From: Bacteriovoracales bacterium
GTDB taxonomy: Bacteria > Bdellovibrionota > Bacteriovoracia > Bacteriovoracales > Bacteriovoracaceae
Length of the DNA stretch: 64,000 nucleotides
Reading direction: 5' to 3'
Assembly: GCA_028346125.1 (NCBI GenBank)
Contig: JAOMEV010000003.1
Location: 1-64,000, forward strand
Part shown: one piece after another, positions 27,145 to 36,104 of the stretch
Layout: the number at the start of each line of letters is the position of its first letter
How positions within the stretch are numbered: the stretch's first letter is position 1
Translations under genes and position numbers: made by a program
Notes under the pieces: model-generated
What the model saw: the letters and a program-made list of their open reading frames with translations, nothing else
The model's database searches: none
Told to the model about the DNA's origin: nothing

Positions 27145-28836
27145 TTCACATATAAAACCTAAATTAGAATCACAAGATACATCGTTCCACCTTGGATATT
27201 TTTCCCAAAGGTAAATCTCAGCACAATCTTCGCCTTTTCCCCAATTGTTAGGCTCCCCTTTTGCCCAGAATTCATAATGTAAATTTGTTTTATTAACCCA
27301 AACCCATCTACCTTCTATATCAGAATCTGTGATACCAACCCACATTCTCCTTTTATAAATTTTCTTTATCCATTTTTGAACAGATTTGTACTTTATTTCA
27401 TCTTCAAAAGATGCCATTTTTCCCCCAAGTAAAGAACAGGAACTCTGAGCATCCTCAAAATTGGCCCCATCAGGACAAATAACATAATTATCAATTCGAG
27501 CGCAACGAATAAGGCCAACGCCGGCCAAACTTGTATATTTCTTACCAAATGGGTAAGTAACATTTTTTTCAGGTAAAAGTTCAACAGGAGTTTTCCCATC
27601 CGACCAAGGAGATGGGCGCTCCATAACAGGTAGCGGGTTTTGAATGAAATAAAGAGTAATTATTCCTATTACAAAACATAAGATAACACTTTCTTTTCTT
27701 TTAAAGCTTGGAAACCGCCTCCCATTTAAAAAATTTCCAATAAAAGTAGAACGTACAAAAGCATCGTAGGTTACTAAACAAATAAAAAAAACAATAATAA
27801 ATGAAATAATAAATTTAATCCAAAGTGCTACGTTTAAGCTTATAAAAAAAATAGGCATAAGGGGACAAATTGTAATATGAATAAGAAATATCCAATATGA
27901 TGAGTCTGAAACATAACGCCAAATTGGACTATCGGAGGAGCAATATTTTAAAAAAATACCAAGGAAACCTCGAACGAGTCCAATCAAGGCCATGGTTCCC
28001 AAAAATAATTTTACAGAAAACCAAAATACCATTTCCCACTGAAGAATGATCCCTTTTTTATAATCATAATCAACAAAAAGATGGTCTAAAGAAGAGTGAA
28101 AGTAAGAGGAAATCATACCTATGATTAAAAAAGGCCAAGGATTTTTCGTAAACGAAAAGAAGTCAACTTTTGTAGTATAAAAAAGCCAACCTAAAGAATA
28201 AAAAATTGCGTAGTAAGATATAATAAATAAATTAGGAACCCAACGACTATCGGTTGGGATGCTATCCCATTTAAAAAGAAGCCCCCATACAAAGTTGATA
28301 AGGCCAACAAAAATAAGAAAAGTCCATCCTCCCTCAAATATTCCTTTTAACTTTTTTAAAACATACGGGGATGAATAAGAAAAGCGCTCTATCCATAGCA
28401 CAATTGTGAGTACAAAAAATATTACAAATATAAGATAGTAAAGGAACCAGAGATGCATAAGATCCGTCAAAGGAAAAAGGTTTTCAAATGTGAAGCGGAC
28501 GGAATATTCTAAAGGGTTGGCAAAGCCTCGATTAAACCCATCAAGATAACTCCAAAATAAGGTATTGATTGGGTAAAGAGTAAAAACGAAAACAAGAAAA
28601 GGAAGGCACAATCGGTGAATTCTATTTTTCACCATCATTTCAACGCCCCGTCTATACCATAAAAGAGCTCCAAAATATCCGGATAAAAGAAAAAATCCTG
28701 GCATTCGAAATGTATGGATAGAATCAATTATTTTGTCAAAACCATAAACGACGGCCGTATGAAGAACGACGCCCAGGATCATTAGAACGGCCCGATAAGT
28801 ATCAAGGCCATGCATTCTTTGATTTTTATTTTCCAT
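27139..28836 (-). CDS. Acyltransferase-3 fused to a C-type lectin domain
   Basis: 565 residues. Residues 1 to about 400 are an OafA-type membrane O-acyltransferase with about ten helices; HGLDTYRAVLMILGVVLHT carries the N-terminal Arg/His and FRMPGFFLLSGYFG the second Arg motif. Near 385-400 a final helix leads to an exported tail. Residues about 435-565 are a C-type lectin fold: four canonical Cys (SSCSLL, EDCAEI, VSCDSN, FICEL), plus an extra N-terminal pair, WVGITD, the EPN sugar motif (GEPNNWG) and WND (RWNDVSC), so all usual Ca2+ and mannose-type ligands are present. The tail probably binds glycan while the membrane part acylates a polysaccharide (inference). The last six bases overlap the convergent gene. 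Confidence 0.9.
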   Translation of the reverse strand: MENKNQRMHGLDTYRAVLMILGVVLHTAVVYGFDKIIDSIHTFRMPGFFLLSGYFGALLWYRRGVEMMVKNRIHRLCLPFLVFVFTLYPINTLFWSYLDGFNRGFANPLEYSVRFTFENLFPLTDLMHLWFLYYLIFVIFFVLTIVLWIERFSYSSPYVLKKLKGIFEGGWTFLIFVGLINFVWGLLFKWDSIPTDSRWVPNLFIISYYAIFYSLGWLFYTTKVDFFSFTKNPWPFLIIGMISSYFHSSLDHLFVDYDYKKGIILQWEMVFWFSVKLFLGTMALIGLVRGFLGIFLKYCSSDSPIWRYVSDSSYWIFLIHITICPLMPIFFISLNVALWIKFIISFIIVFFICLVTYDAFVRSTFIGNFLNGRRFPSFKRKESVILCFVIGIITLYFIQNPLPVMERPSPWSDGKTPVELLPEKNVTYPFGKKYTSLAGVGLIRCARIDNYVICPDGANFEDAQSSCSLLGGKMASFEDEIKYKSVQKWIKKIYKRRMWVGITDSDIEGRWVWVNKTNLHYEFWAKGEPNNWGKGEDCAEIYLWEKYPRWNDVSCDSNLGFICEL

Positions 28837-28978
28837 AAAGAAAGGGTTTTTTTTGTTTTTTTTATATTACCTTAATTACTTCTTCTTTTAAAAAAATTTA
28901 CTATAAGGATCAATTTAGTAAAAACTAAGGTTATTATGTTTATATTTCAGTAAAATTTATTGGATAAAAGATCGGTAC

Positions 28979-30283
28979 TCACATAAAATCTTTTTGAATT
29001 AAAAACTCCAGAATATTTATCCTATCCTGCCCCCACAAATAGATGCCTCGATAATTAAATGAAGGGACACCCCACAAACCTAAATTATTTAATTCATTTT
29101 GATTGTGATCAGTCATCTCTTTCCATGACGAACTTTGAAGAAGATGTTTTGCCTTATGAAAATCCAAGCCAATTCTTGTCACGATTTTTTTTAAATCATT
29201 TTCATGTGCCAGATTTAAGGCCTCACTCCAACAACCCTTTGTTGTCGATTTTATGAACTCTCGTTCCAAATTATTTTCGACTGCGAAACTATATAGCGCC
29301 ATACAATTTTCTACACCTTTTCCCACGGGGTCTGAGATACAACCAAAAGAAATTCCTAATTCTCTTGCAATTCTTGATGTATCCAAAGCAATATACATTC
29401 CCTTTTTGGCAGGAACGGGTAATCCCCTCATTACCATAGGGAGCACAGGTCTTATATTAATTTTTAAGTTATATTTTTTTTCTAGAAGCAAAATTCGATC
29501 AATCGCCAAGTATGAATAGGGGCTACGAAATGAAAAATAAAAGTCAATTGAATTTTCTTCAGATCGCCTTTCTTTTAAAAACTGCAGTTCTTTTTTCAAA
29601 GGCTCTTTTTTTCGAACGAGAGGAGGACTTTCAAAAATACCTTCCTCTTTCAAGCGACGTGACAAATAATGAAAACGGTCTATTCCCCAATACCACTCCC
29701 CTTCATAATAAAGCATCCCACCTTGATAATGGCCTTTTTTATGGATAACTTGTTCACCCTCGGATAACTTTTTTTCTTTTTCTTTTTCCGAAACTATCCC
29801 ATATTTTTTTTCAAACTCATTAATACTTTTCTCATCTCCCCTTAATAAGGCCTCTCCAATTAACTTTATAATATGAATATCTTTTTTCATAAGGGCACAA
29901 AATATTCTTTGAGATTGGGCCAGTAGTTGGGGCTCAATATGGGGTTCTTTCTCCAATTCATTAAGAAGGCTAAATTTTAATTCCCAAAAAGAAGTCAAAA
30001 TTTTGGCGTCTCTAAAGTTCCAACTTTTTCTTAGTTCGGGAACCAAATCATAATCCCCTGTCGGACCAGGTATAAGGACAATGTCAATGTCTAAAGGAAA
30101 TTCATTCTGAACAGAAAGATACTCCAAAAGAAGGTGACTATGATAATCCGTCATGTCATGAAAAAATGTTATCTTTTTTTTTCTCCATGGATTTTTTTTA
30201 TGAATATTTCTTTTTAATTTTTGTACACCTTCGCCCAGTATTTTTTCAATAAGGGCACCTCTTATTTTATCCCTGACAGACAT
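28979..30283 (-). CDS. Tandem thioredoxin-fold protein, HCCA isomerase/kappa-GST-like
   Basis: About 434 residues from the ATG at 30283 (AAGGA upstream; a TTG precedes it). The C-terminal half (about 235-434) is a DsbA-like fold of the HCCA isomerase/kappa GST type: FYFSFRSPYSYLA carries the Ser of SPYS in place of a CxxC, and LWGVPSFNYRG is the cis-Pro loop. The N-terminal half begins ITFFHDMTDYHSHLLLEYL and looks like a second, diverged copy, making a tandem protein about twice the usual 200-residue length. A glutathione-dependent isomerase or transferase is the family guess. It follows the YihY gene by 12 bp in one operon. Confidence 0.78.
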   Translation of the reverse strand: MSVRDKIRGALIEKILGEGVQKLKRNIHKKNPWRKKKITFFHDMTDYHSHLLLEYLSVQNEFPLDIDIVLIPGPTGDYDLVPELRKSWNFRDAKILTSFWELKFSLLNELEKEPHIEPQLLAQSQRIFCALMKKDIHIIKLIGEALLRGDEKSINEFEKKYGIVSEKEKEKKLSEGEQVIHKKGHYQGGMLYYEGEWYWGIDRFHYLSRRLKEEGIFESPPLVRKKEPLKKELQFLKERRSEENSIDFYFSFRSPYSYLAIDRILLLEKKYNLKINIRPVLPMVMRGLPVPAKKGMYIALDTSRIARELGISFGCISDPVGKGVENCMALYSFAVENNLEREFIKSTTKGCWSEALNLAHENDLKKIVTRIGLDFHKAKHLLQSSSWKEMTDHNQNELNNLGLWGVPSFNYRGIYLWGQDRINILEFLIQKDFM

Positions 30284-30295
30284 CAAAAATCCTTC

Positions 30296-31198
30296 TTATT
30301 TTGGCTCTATGAAATCGCTTGGCAGTGATCGACTCCTATTTGTATATGCCACGCAGGCACCTAGAAAAAATGCCCCCATTAAAACATAAATCCAAATAAG
30401 CCCAATCACTAAGGTATAAAAGTTTCCAAAACTTTCCTGCAAATTTTTTCCTATGGTACCAATATAAACACCATAAAAAGACTTTGCGACAATGAAGCAT
30501 AAAACAAATGTAAGGCCTCCCCAAAAAGAGTCTTTTACTGAAATAGATTCCATAAACTTATAACAAAAAGTAAAAAAGAGAAGCGAAATGAGCAATTGAA
30601 ATACATTATATTCAAATAGGAACTTAATAGTTGAATGCAGACCCTTATTTTTTTCAATAACAATATTGTAAATAAAAGAACCTTCAGAAAAGCCCAGTAA
30701 GCATACAATGAAGGCCGTCATCAAGGTACAACCTAAAAGAGATCTTATATCATCAAATATGACCCCCCCTCTTATTTCCTGGTGGATAATACTCCTAATA
30801 CCTACAAGGACAGAGTTATAAAAACCGGCTGATGACCAAACCAAAAAAATAATATTGACAATATTTTGAGAAAATCCTTTTAATTGAGAAGTTACAATTT
30901 TCTCTATACTTTTAAAAATCCAAGGGGCCAATTTAGGGAAACTTGAATCGAGATTACTAAGAACCAGTTTTTTAGCAGCTTCTAAATCTCCCAAAAAATA
31001 TCCCGTCGCAGAGACTAAAAGAAGAACCATTGGAAAAAAAGACATAATCGCGAAAAAAGTCGAAGCGCCGGCATGCACACTTGCCTTTCTCGTCCTGTAG
31101 ATATAAAAACCATTTAATAGTTTGGTAAAAAAAACCATAAAGAGGTTATAACTTTTCGCATCGTATTTTTCGCCTAAATCTAATACCTTTTTACTCAT
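30296..31198 (-). CDS. yihY: YihY/BrkB-family membrane protein
   Basis: 300 residues with about six membrane helices. Family marks: an ASTFFAIMSFFPMVLLLVS first helix region, VWSSAGFYNSVLVGI in the middle and GNFYTLVIGLIWIYVLMGAFFLGACVAY near the end. YihY/BrkB proteins are inner-membrane proteins of uncertain function, not an RNase despite an old name. The stop is 12 bp upstream of the tandem thioredoxin-fold gene, and the SpoIID gene ends 52 bp upstream, so these three may form one operon. Confidence 0.85.
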   Translation of the reverse strand: MSKKVLDLGEKYDAKSYNLFMVFFTKLLNGFYIYRTRKASVHAGASTFFAIMSFFPMVLLLVSATGYFLGDLEAAKKLVLSNLDSSFPKLAPWIFKSIEKIVTSQLKGFSQNIVNIIFLVWSSAGFYNSVLVGIRSIIHQEIRGGVIFDDIRSLLGCTLMTAFIVCLLGFSEGSFIYNIVIEKNKGLHSTIKFLFEYNVFQLLISLLFFTFCYKFMESISVKDSFWGGLTFVLCFIVAKSFYGVYIGTIGKNLQESFGNFYTLVIGLIWIYVLMGAFFLGACVAYTNRSRSLPSDFIEPK

Positions 31199-31250
31199 AA
31201 GTTTAGTATCGACACCTTGACATAAAGGATTAAGCTTAAATTTAAAAACT

Positions 31251-32540
31251 TTATAATTGCTTCAAAGAAATTCCCTTATAATAATGATTTAGAATATCTT
31301 TATAATCATAACCATAATTATTGGCCATCATGAATGCTCCCCATTGGCTCATTCCAACATGATGTCCCCACCCATGGCCCTTTAATTGAAAAAATTTGCT
31401 TTGATTATTGAGATAAAACCAATAGGAATAAATCTTTCCATAACCAAAAATTCTCCTCAACTCTTTATAACTTATGCTCTCTCTCCTTTCACCTTGTATG
31501 ACCCACAAATTTTTTAAAGATTTAAAATTCCCATTATCTCTTTCAGCTTTTAGAAACAAAGATTCATTTTTAAAATTTTTAAATTTACTCTTTAAGGACT
31601 GATCATTTTTAAGAAGGCCCAAAAAATCTAATTTATCAATTTTTGGAGTTGTCCATTGAACAATCCATGAAAACTTTGGATTAAGCTCTTTTAGTAATTC
31701 TTCTCTATTAAATATTTCATCAGTACCTAAGCAATATTCATTAAATTCACCAAAAATCTCTTTGGCGGAACTTGTTTTACCTCCACTATAAGAGTGAAAA
31801 TATGCTTTGATAACACGTTCCTTGTAAGTCATCACTTCACCGGAAGTTTCTTTAATAGCGAGATCCGTTTTCTCCACGACGTGAGAAATTCCTGTAAAAA
31901 CCTGATATCTTGCCGTATCGTCTACATCCCAAAATTTCGGGCCTTTATCCAAAAGCCTATGGTAAACAGCATAGGTTCTTGCCGCAACCGCTTGAACTTT
32001 CAAAACATCCATCGGCCATGTTTTAACTACCTCATTGGGCAGAACTCCTCTTAAATAGTTTTCCAACAACAAATGGTTTATGGCCAAAAGTCTATCTTTT
32101 CCAACTCTTATTTCCAGCGTTCCCTCATATTGATGTGTCTTTTTAGGGTTGTTTTCTCTAAAAACTCTTAGAGGCATTTTTGATGTTAAGGCCATAAATC
32201 CTTTAGGGATTCTTTTTTTAATCCCTTTGCTCTCCATAAACAATTCATTATCTTCAAAAGAAAAGACAATTTCCTTTCCAATAAATTTTCCCTCTGATTC
32301 GATGTCGACCTCACCAAAGACTTTTAACCGATAAGCGTTATCGGGTATACCGTGTCTATAATCTTTTTTTAACGTATGAGGAAAAACCAAAACACGCATT
32401 TTTAGAGGAATCAATTTATTCGGAATTTCAATTCCCCATGGTCCCTCATTAATCGATGGTGAGTTTGATTGAACTGGAAAGTCCAAATTAGCTCCCAAAG
32501 TTCTGCTTAAAAGAAAAAATATCACTATCCAAAATTTCAT
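31251..32540 (-). CDS. SpoIID/LytB-domain secreted protein
   Basis: About 429 residues from the ATG at 32540, which has GGAG six bases upstream (an ATG at 32552 is weaker). Signal peptide KFWIVIFFLLSRTLGA. From about residue 150 the SpoIID domain is clear: LENYLRGVLPNEV with the catalytic Glu, LKVQAVAARTYAV, AYFHSYSGGKTSSA and GHGWGHHVGMSQWGA. SpoIID is a lytic transglycosylase acting on denuded glycan strands in sporulating Firmicutes; in Gram-negative bacteria homologues are presumed peptidoglycan enzymes. It probably acts in the periplasm. Confidence 0.88.
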   Translation of the reverse strand: MKFWIVIFFLLSRTLGANLDFPVQSNSPSINEGPWGIEIPNKLIPLKMRVLVFPHTLKKDYRHGIPDNAYRLKVFGEVDIESEGKFIGKEIVFSFEDNELFMESKGIKKRIPKGFMALTSKMPLRVFRENNPKKTHQYEGTLEIRVGKDRLLAINHLLLENYLRGVLPNEVVKTWPMDVLKVQAVAARTYAVYHRLLDKGPKFWDVDDTARYQVFTGISHVVEKTDLAIKETSGEVMTYKERVIKAYFHSYSGGKTSSAKEIFGEFNEYCLGTDEIFNREELLKELNPKFSWIVQWTTPKIDKLDFLGLLKNDQSLKSKFKNFKNESLFLKAERDNGNFKSLKNLWVIQGERRESISYKELRRIFGYGKIYSYWFYLNNQSKFFQLKGHGWGHHVGMSQWGAFMMANNYGYDYKDILNHYYKGISLKQL

Positions 32541-32709
32541 CAGGAACTCCATTATCCAAAATCAACTTTATATTAAAAAATGATTTTTACTTTATAATAA
32601 AAATAAAGCTTATCAAAGGAAAGACAAGTTATTCATTAAAACAAAAGTTTTTTAAGCATTTCAGAAAAAGAGCTGAAGGGAATGGGGATTCTTAATGATA
32701 ATAATTAAG

Positions 32710-33639
32710 CTACCTAGGAAAATTTATGACGTTTAAAACCGTGTGCGCCATACTCCAATAGTCCCTACTATTATTACTTGCATTTATGATAAACCATGGG
32801 AAAGGAGGAAGTAACGGCACTTTAATCGCCATTATCCTTGTTGTGATAGTTAAAGTACCCTTACTTTTTAAAGGCCAATGTTGGAGAATAAATATACCAC
32901 CTTTTATAAGTTGTTCTTCAAGAACATTTTTATTCCCTTCTTTAATTTTAAGAAGGGTTACTTTTTGAGGAGCGCCCAAGCTTTTTTCGAAAGAAGTTTC
33001 AAAGAACCCATTTAATTCATTCATTGAAAAGTTTTTTCCCACGAGGTTTTTTCGATCCAAGCTGTAGTAATCTCCCCTAAAAACAACTGTTCCGATTTTG
33101 ATTCCACCCATATCCAAGTCTGTCTTAAACTTGGCGGAAACCTTTGAACAAAGTTCCACAGGTTTTCCCACTTTAATTCCCCCAGGTACGACCCCCTTAA
33201 TTGTCTTTTCCAGGAAACTTCTATCAGTCATTTTTTTTAAGCTAAACCATTCAACATTCTTTCTTGGAGTAATGTAAGCATACCTGTATATGCTTAAAGC
33301 TATATTTGGCATCTTATTCCACCCTAAAAAGTCTAAGGAGTAATATGGTGACTTTCTAAACTTTCTCATCTCTAAGTCTGTATAAGTTGCCTTAGCAAAC
33401 TGAACATAACCTCGGGAGAGAGCTTTTAGATTGGCCTTAAAATTGATGGCCTTTTCTTCATGGAATTTAATTCTTTTTTTAATAGAATAGCCTTTCACGG
33501 GAAGGGTAAAAGACCTTAAGCTCTTGAGGTAATTTTTGGCCTTTGAGTCCAAACACTCCTTTTCATTCGAAGAGTGATCAGATGCATAAATTGGAGATCC
33601 CAATAAGAAAAAAATAATTACAAACTTAAAAATGCCCAT
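32710..33639 (-). CDS. Exported protein of unknown function
   Basis: 309 residues with a signal peptide (FKFVIIFFLLGSPIYA). No family recognised. The body is basic with many aromatic residues; two Cys remain in the mature part (near residues 29 and 162). The C-terminal part contains LTITTRIMAIKVPLLPPFPWFIINAS, a hydrophobic stretch that is more like beta strands or a lipid-facing groove than a membrane helix, reminiscent of START-like lipid-binding proteins (weak). AAGGAA lies seven bases before the ATG. It is a single gene followed by 160 bp of AT-rich DNA. Confidence 0.65.
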   Translation of the reverse strand: MGIFKFVIIFFLLGSPIYASDHSSNEKECLDSKAKNYLKSLRSFTLPVKGYSIKKRIKFHEEKAINFKANLKALSRGYVQFAKATYTDLEMRKFRKSPYYSLDFLGWNKMPNIALSIYRYAYITPRKNVEWFSLKKMTDRSFLEKTIKGVVPGGIKVGKPVELCSKVSAKFKTDLDMGGIKIGTVVFRGDYYSLDRKNLVGKNFSMNELNGFFETSFEKSLGAPQKVTLLKIKEGNKNVLEEQLIKGGIFILQHWPLKSKGTLTITTRIMAIKVPLLPPFPWFIINASNNSRDYWSMAHTVLNVINFPR

Positions 33640-33798
33640 AAAAAATTCCTTTTCAAAGAAGTCCTTTATCTTATCGAAATTTGATAAAATAAATTTAATC
33701 TAGGCCTTTTTTATAGATAATTTTAATTGAAATAAATCTCTCAGTGGATCAATTAATTATGAATTTAAAAATTTATCATTTTTTTTGGATGTATCAAC

Positions 33799-34362
33799 TT
33801 ACTCTAGTTTTCTTTTAGCATGGTCTATTTTTTCTCGGGTTAAATTAATAGACTTTATGAGCATTTTATCAAGCCAATTGTCTAATTCTCTTTCCCATAA
33901 AAGAACGGAGTGAGCACACTTATATTCTGTTGACTTAAAATGATAAATACAAGAAGGGATTTGCGGCAACTCCAATAGGCATTCATTTAGGGGATGTGCT
34001 AAAATATTATTACAGTAATAAATATCTTGAAGTGACGGCCATTTTTTATAATCTATATTTTTAGTACAATAAAAACCCTTTAACCTAAAGTTGTAGAAAG
34101 CTTAATCCAAGGAATTAACCACTTCTTCTTTTTTACTTTTACCATTGAGTCTAAGAAATTTCTTTTTACACTGGGGCCAATCCTTTAAAAGATGAGTGCA
34201 CTTTTTTGGTTTGAAAAAATTCAAGAAACGAGGTTCTTCTGGGATAACTATCGGCCATCAGTGCCTCTCAGGACAAAAACAACCAGGAACATTCACTATT
34301 TTTCGCTCCGATAAAAACGAGAAGTAGAAAAGGATGAGAAGGACATTGATAAATGCTCTCAT
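33799..34362 (-). pseudogene. Decayed Cys-rich secreted protein gene (two in-frame stops)
   Basis: One reading frame runs 188 codons from ATG at 34362 to TAA at 33799, broken only by TGA at 34258-34260 and TAA at 34102-34104. It opens with a signal peptide (RAFINVLLILFYFSFLS). After the first stop it keeps protein-like sequence with KKCTHLLKDWPQCKKKFLRL. After the second come GFYCTKNIDYKKWPSLQDIYYCNN, IPSCIYHF and KCAHSVLLWERELDNWL. Regular cysteines and WP motifs on both sides of the stops argue for a once intact exported protein of about 187 residues. I do not recognise the family. Stop-codon readthrough or sequencing error are alternatives. Confidence 0.6.
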
Positions 34363-34626
34363 AATTTATTATCGAAGATTTCCCCTTTACAATCAATATA
34401 AATTCTATGGTGATTTTCTATTAAACAAATATTAGATCATTGGTGATTTTTTCTTTTAAAAATAAATGCTTAAGGTATTAGTTGAAATTTTCCCATAACC
34501 ATTAGGTTTATGGAAACGAAGAAACTTTCTCTTATGAGGAAGCTTAATATTCAAAGAATAACTGGCCACTATGAAAACTCTATTGATAACCTATTAGAAA
34601 TACATTTTTTTTAAGGGAGACAAAAA

Positions 34627-36078
34627 TTGAAAAAAAAAATCATTGACCTCTGTTTTTTGGCCCTTCTGAGTCTTTGTAGTAATTTTGTCTCTGCTCAGGA
34701 AAGAAGTGATGTTATTCAAAGTCGTGAAAAATTACTTGTAGTAGAAAAATCTGTTTTTTCAAAAGCATCCACAAAAATCCTAGAGTCAAAAGTTCTTAAA
34801 CCTATTCTAAAAGGTGGGGATCCCAAAACAGTCATAAGCTCTCTTAAAAGCTGGTACGAAAAACAAAAAGACTACCAGGATCAACTTGACGATTTCATTT
34901 TGTTAAAACAATCACATTTTATTTCCAAGGCCAGATCTGAGCTTAAAAGACTTATTTGTCAATTGCCCAAAAAAAAGCAAAAGATCCTCAATGAAGACCT
35001 ATCCTATTTGGCAAATGAATTCAAAAAATGGGAAGAGGCCAAAAATATAATTGGCGGACCTAAGCAAAAGGACCGACTCTATTCTTATCAGAACTATTTT
35101 AAAAAACTTCCAAAAGTCTTCAAAAAAATTATTAAAAAAAGCCCAAACCTTAAACCAAAAATTCCCCCTAAAACACTTCCTCCGTCAGCCGCCATAAAAA
35201 CTAAAGTTTTAGGCCAACTCAGAATGGCAGGTGTTGGTGTAAAGATTTTGGCCGATATCATGAGAGAAAAAAAAAGAAAAGAGGGCCACACTCCTTTAAC
35301 AGCTAAGTTCAATAAATTATTTTTCAATTGGGGAAAACAATCTAATTTTTCAGTTGTTATTTACGGGAGAGAAAATCTCCCTAACCTAAACTTACCTGTA
35401 CCGGATAATAAAACAGTCAATTTAATTCTTCCTTCACACAGGGCCCCAATCCCAGATGCAATTTTGATGGGAAATTTGAAACTTCCAAATTATATGATTT
35501 TTGCTAACCCGAAAGCATTTATGCCTACAAAAGCGGCAGCTCAAAAGCTTGCCAGTGCGCCAGAGTTTTTGGCCGTAGGTAAATGGAGGGGAAAAGGCAA
35601 CATGAGACCAGCGGACAAGTTACTCCAAGGGCTCAAAAATCGATTGAGCTATAATGCACTCAATTACCCTCAGGGGTTCACAGCAACAATGAATGAAATT
35701 CTTCCTATCACTCCCGCTTTTTCCCCAAAGCTGTTGGGACGTCTTATTAAGGAAGGTTTCAAAGTCAACGTAGTTCCTATTTCCTATGAAGTCGGAAGCC
35801 AATTTTTGAGACAAAATAAGAATGTTCTTGAACGTGATATTGAAGCAAAAATCCATCCTTCTTTACCACCTGATCTCATTGAACTTATACTTAAATTAGA
35901 AAAAGAAGGTATGGAAAACCTATTTGGTGTAATGTTAAGAAGCTTTTGGCTAGAGCATATCAAAAAATATGGAGAATTAAGACTTGAACAAATTGAACTA
36001 CGCCTTTACAGGCAATTTCCTCACCGTCGTATTGGGGCCTGTCCAAAAGGTCAACTTGTTCCAACTCTTAGCTTTTAA
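34627..36078 (+). CDS. Exported PlsB/PlsC-like acyltransferase
   Basis: 483 residues from TTG at 34627, with AGGGAGA seven bases upstream. A signal peptide (KIIDLCFLALLSLCSNFVSAQ) is followed by a lysine-rich helical region and, from about 260, a glycerol-3-phosphate acyltransferase-like domain: LILPSHRAPIPDAILMG is motif I but with five rather than four residues between His and Asp, NYPQGFTA stands for the FPEG motif III, and VVPISYEVG for motif IV. Cytoplasmic family members acylate glycerol phosphates from acyl-ACP or CoA; an exported one would need another donor, so substrate and activity are open. Confidence 0.65.
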   Translation: MKKKIIDLCFLALLSLCSNFVSAQERSDVIQSREKLLVVEKSVFSKASTKILESKVLKPILKGGDPKTVISSLKSWYEKQKDYQDQLDDFILLKQSHFISKARSELKRLICQLPKKKQKILNEDLSYLANEFKKWEEAKNIIGGPKQKDRLYSYQNYFKKLPKVFKKIIKKSPNLKPKIPPKTLPPSAAIKTKVLGQLRMAGVGVKILADIMREKKRKEGHTPLTAKFNKLFFNWGKQSNFSVVIYGRENLPNLNLPVPDNKTVNLILPSHRAPIPDAILMGNLKLPNYMIFANPKAFMPTKAAAQKLASAPEFLAVGKWRGKGNMRPADKLLQGLKNRLSYNALNYPQGFTATMNEILPITPAFSPKLLGRLIKEGFKVNVVPISYEVGSQFLRQNKNVLERDIEAKIHPSLPPDLIELILKLEKEGMENLFGVMLRSFWLEHIKKYGELRLEQIELRLYRQFPHRRIGACPKGQLVPTLSF

Positions 36079-36104
36079 CTATTAGATATTTGAGGTAATT
36101 TTTT

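Noticed and set aside
28979-30283. DsbA-type oxidoreductase
   Set aside because: No CxxC and no signal peptide; SPYS fits the HCCA/kappa-GST branch.
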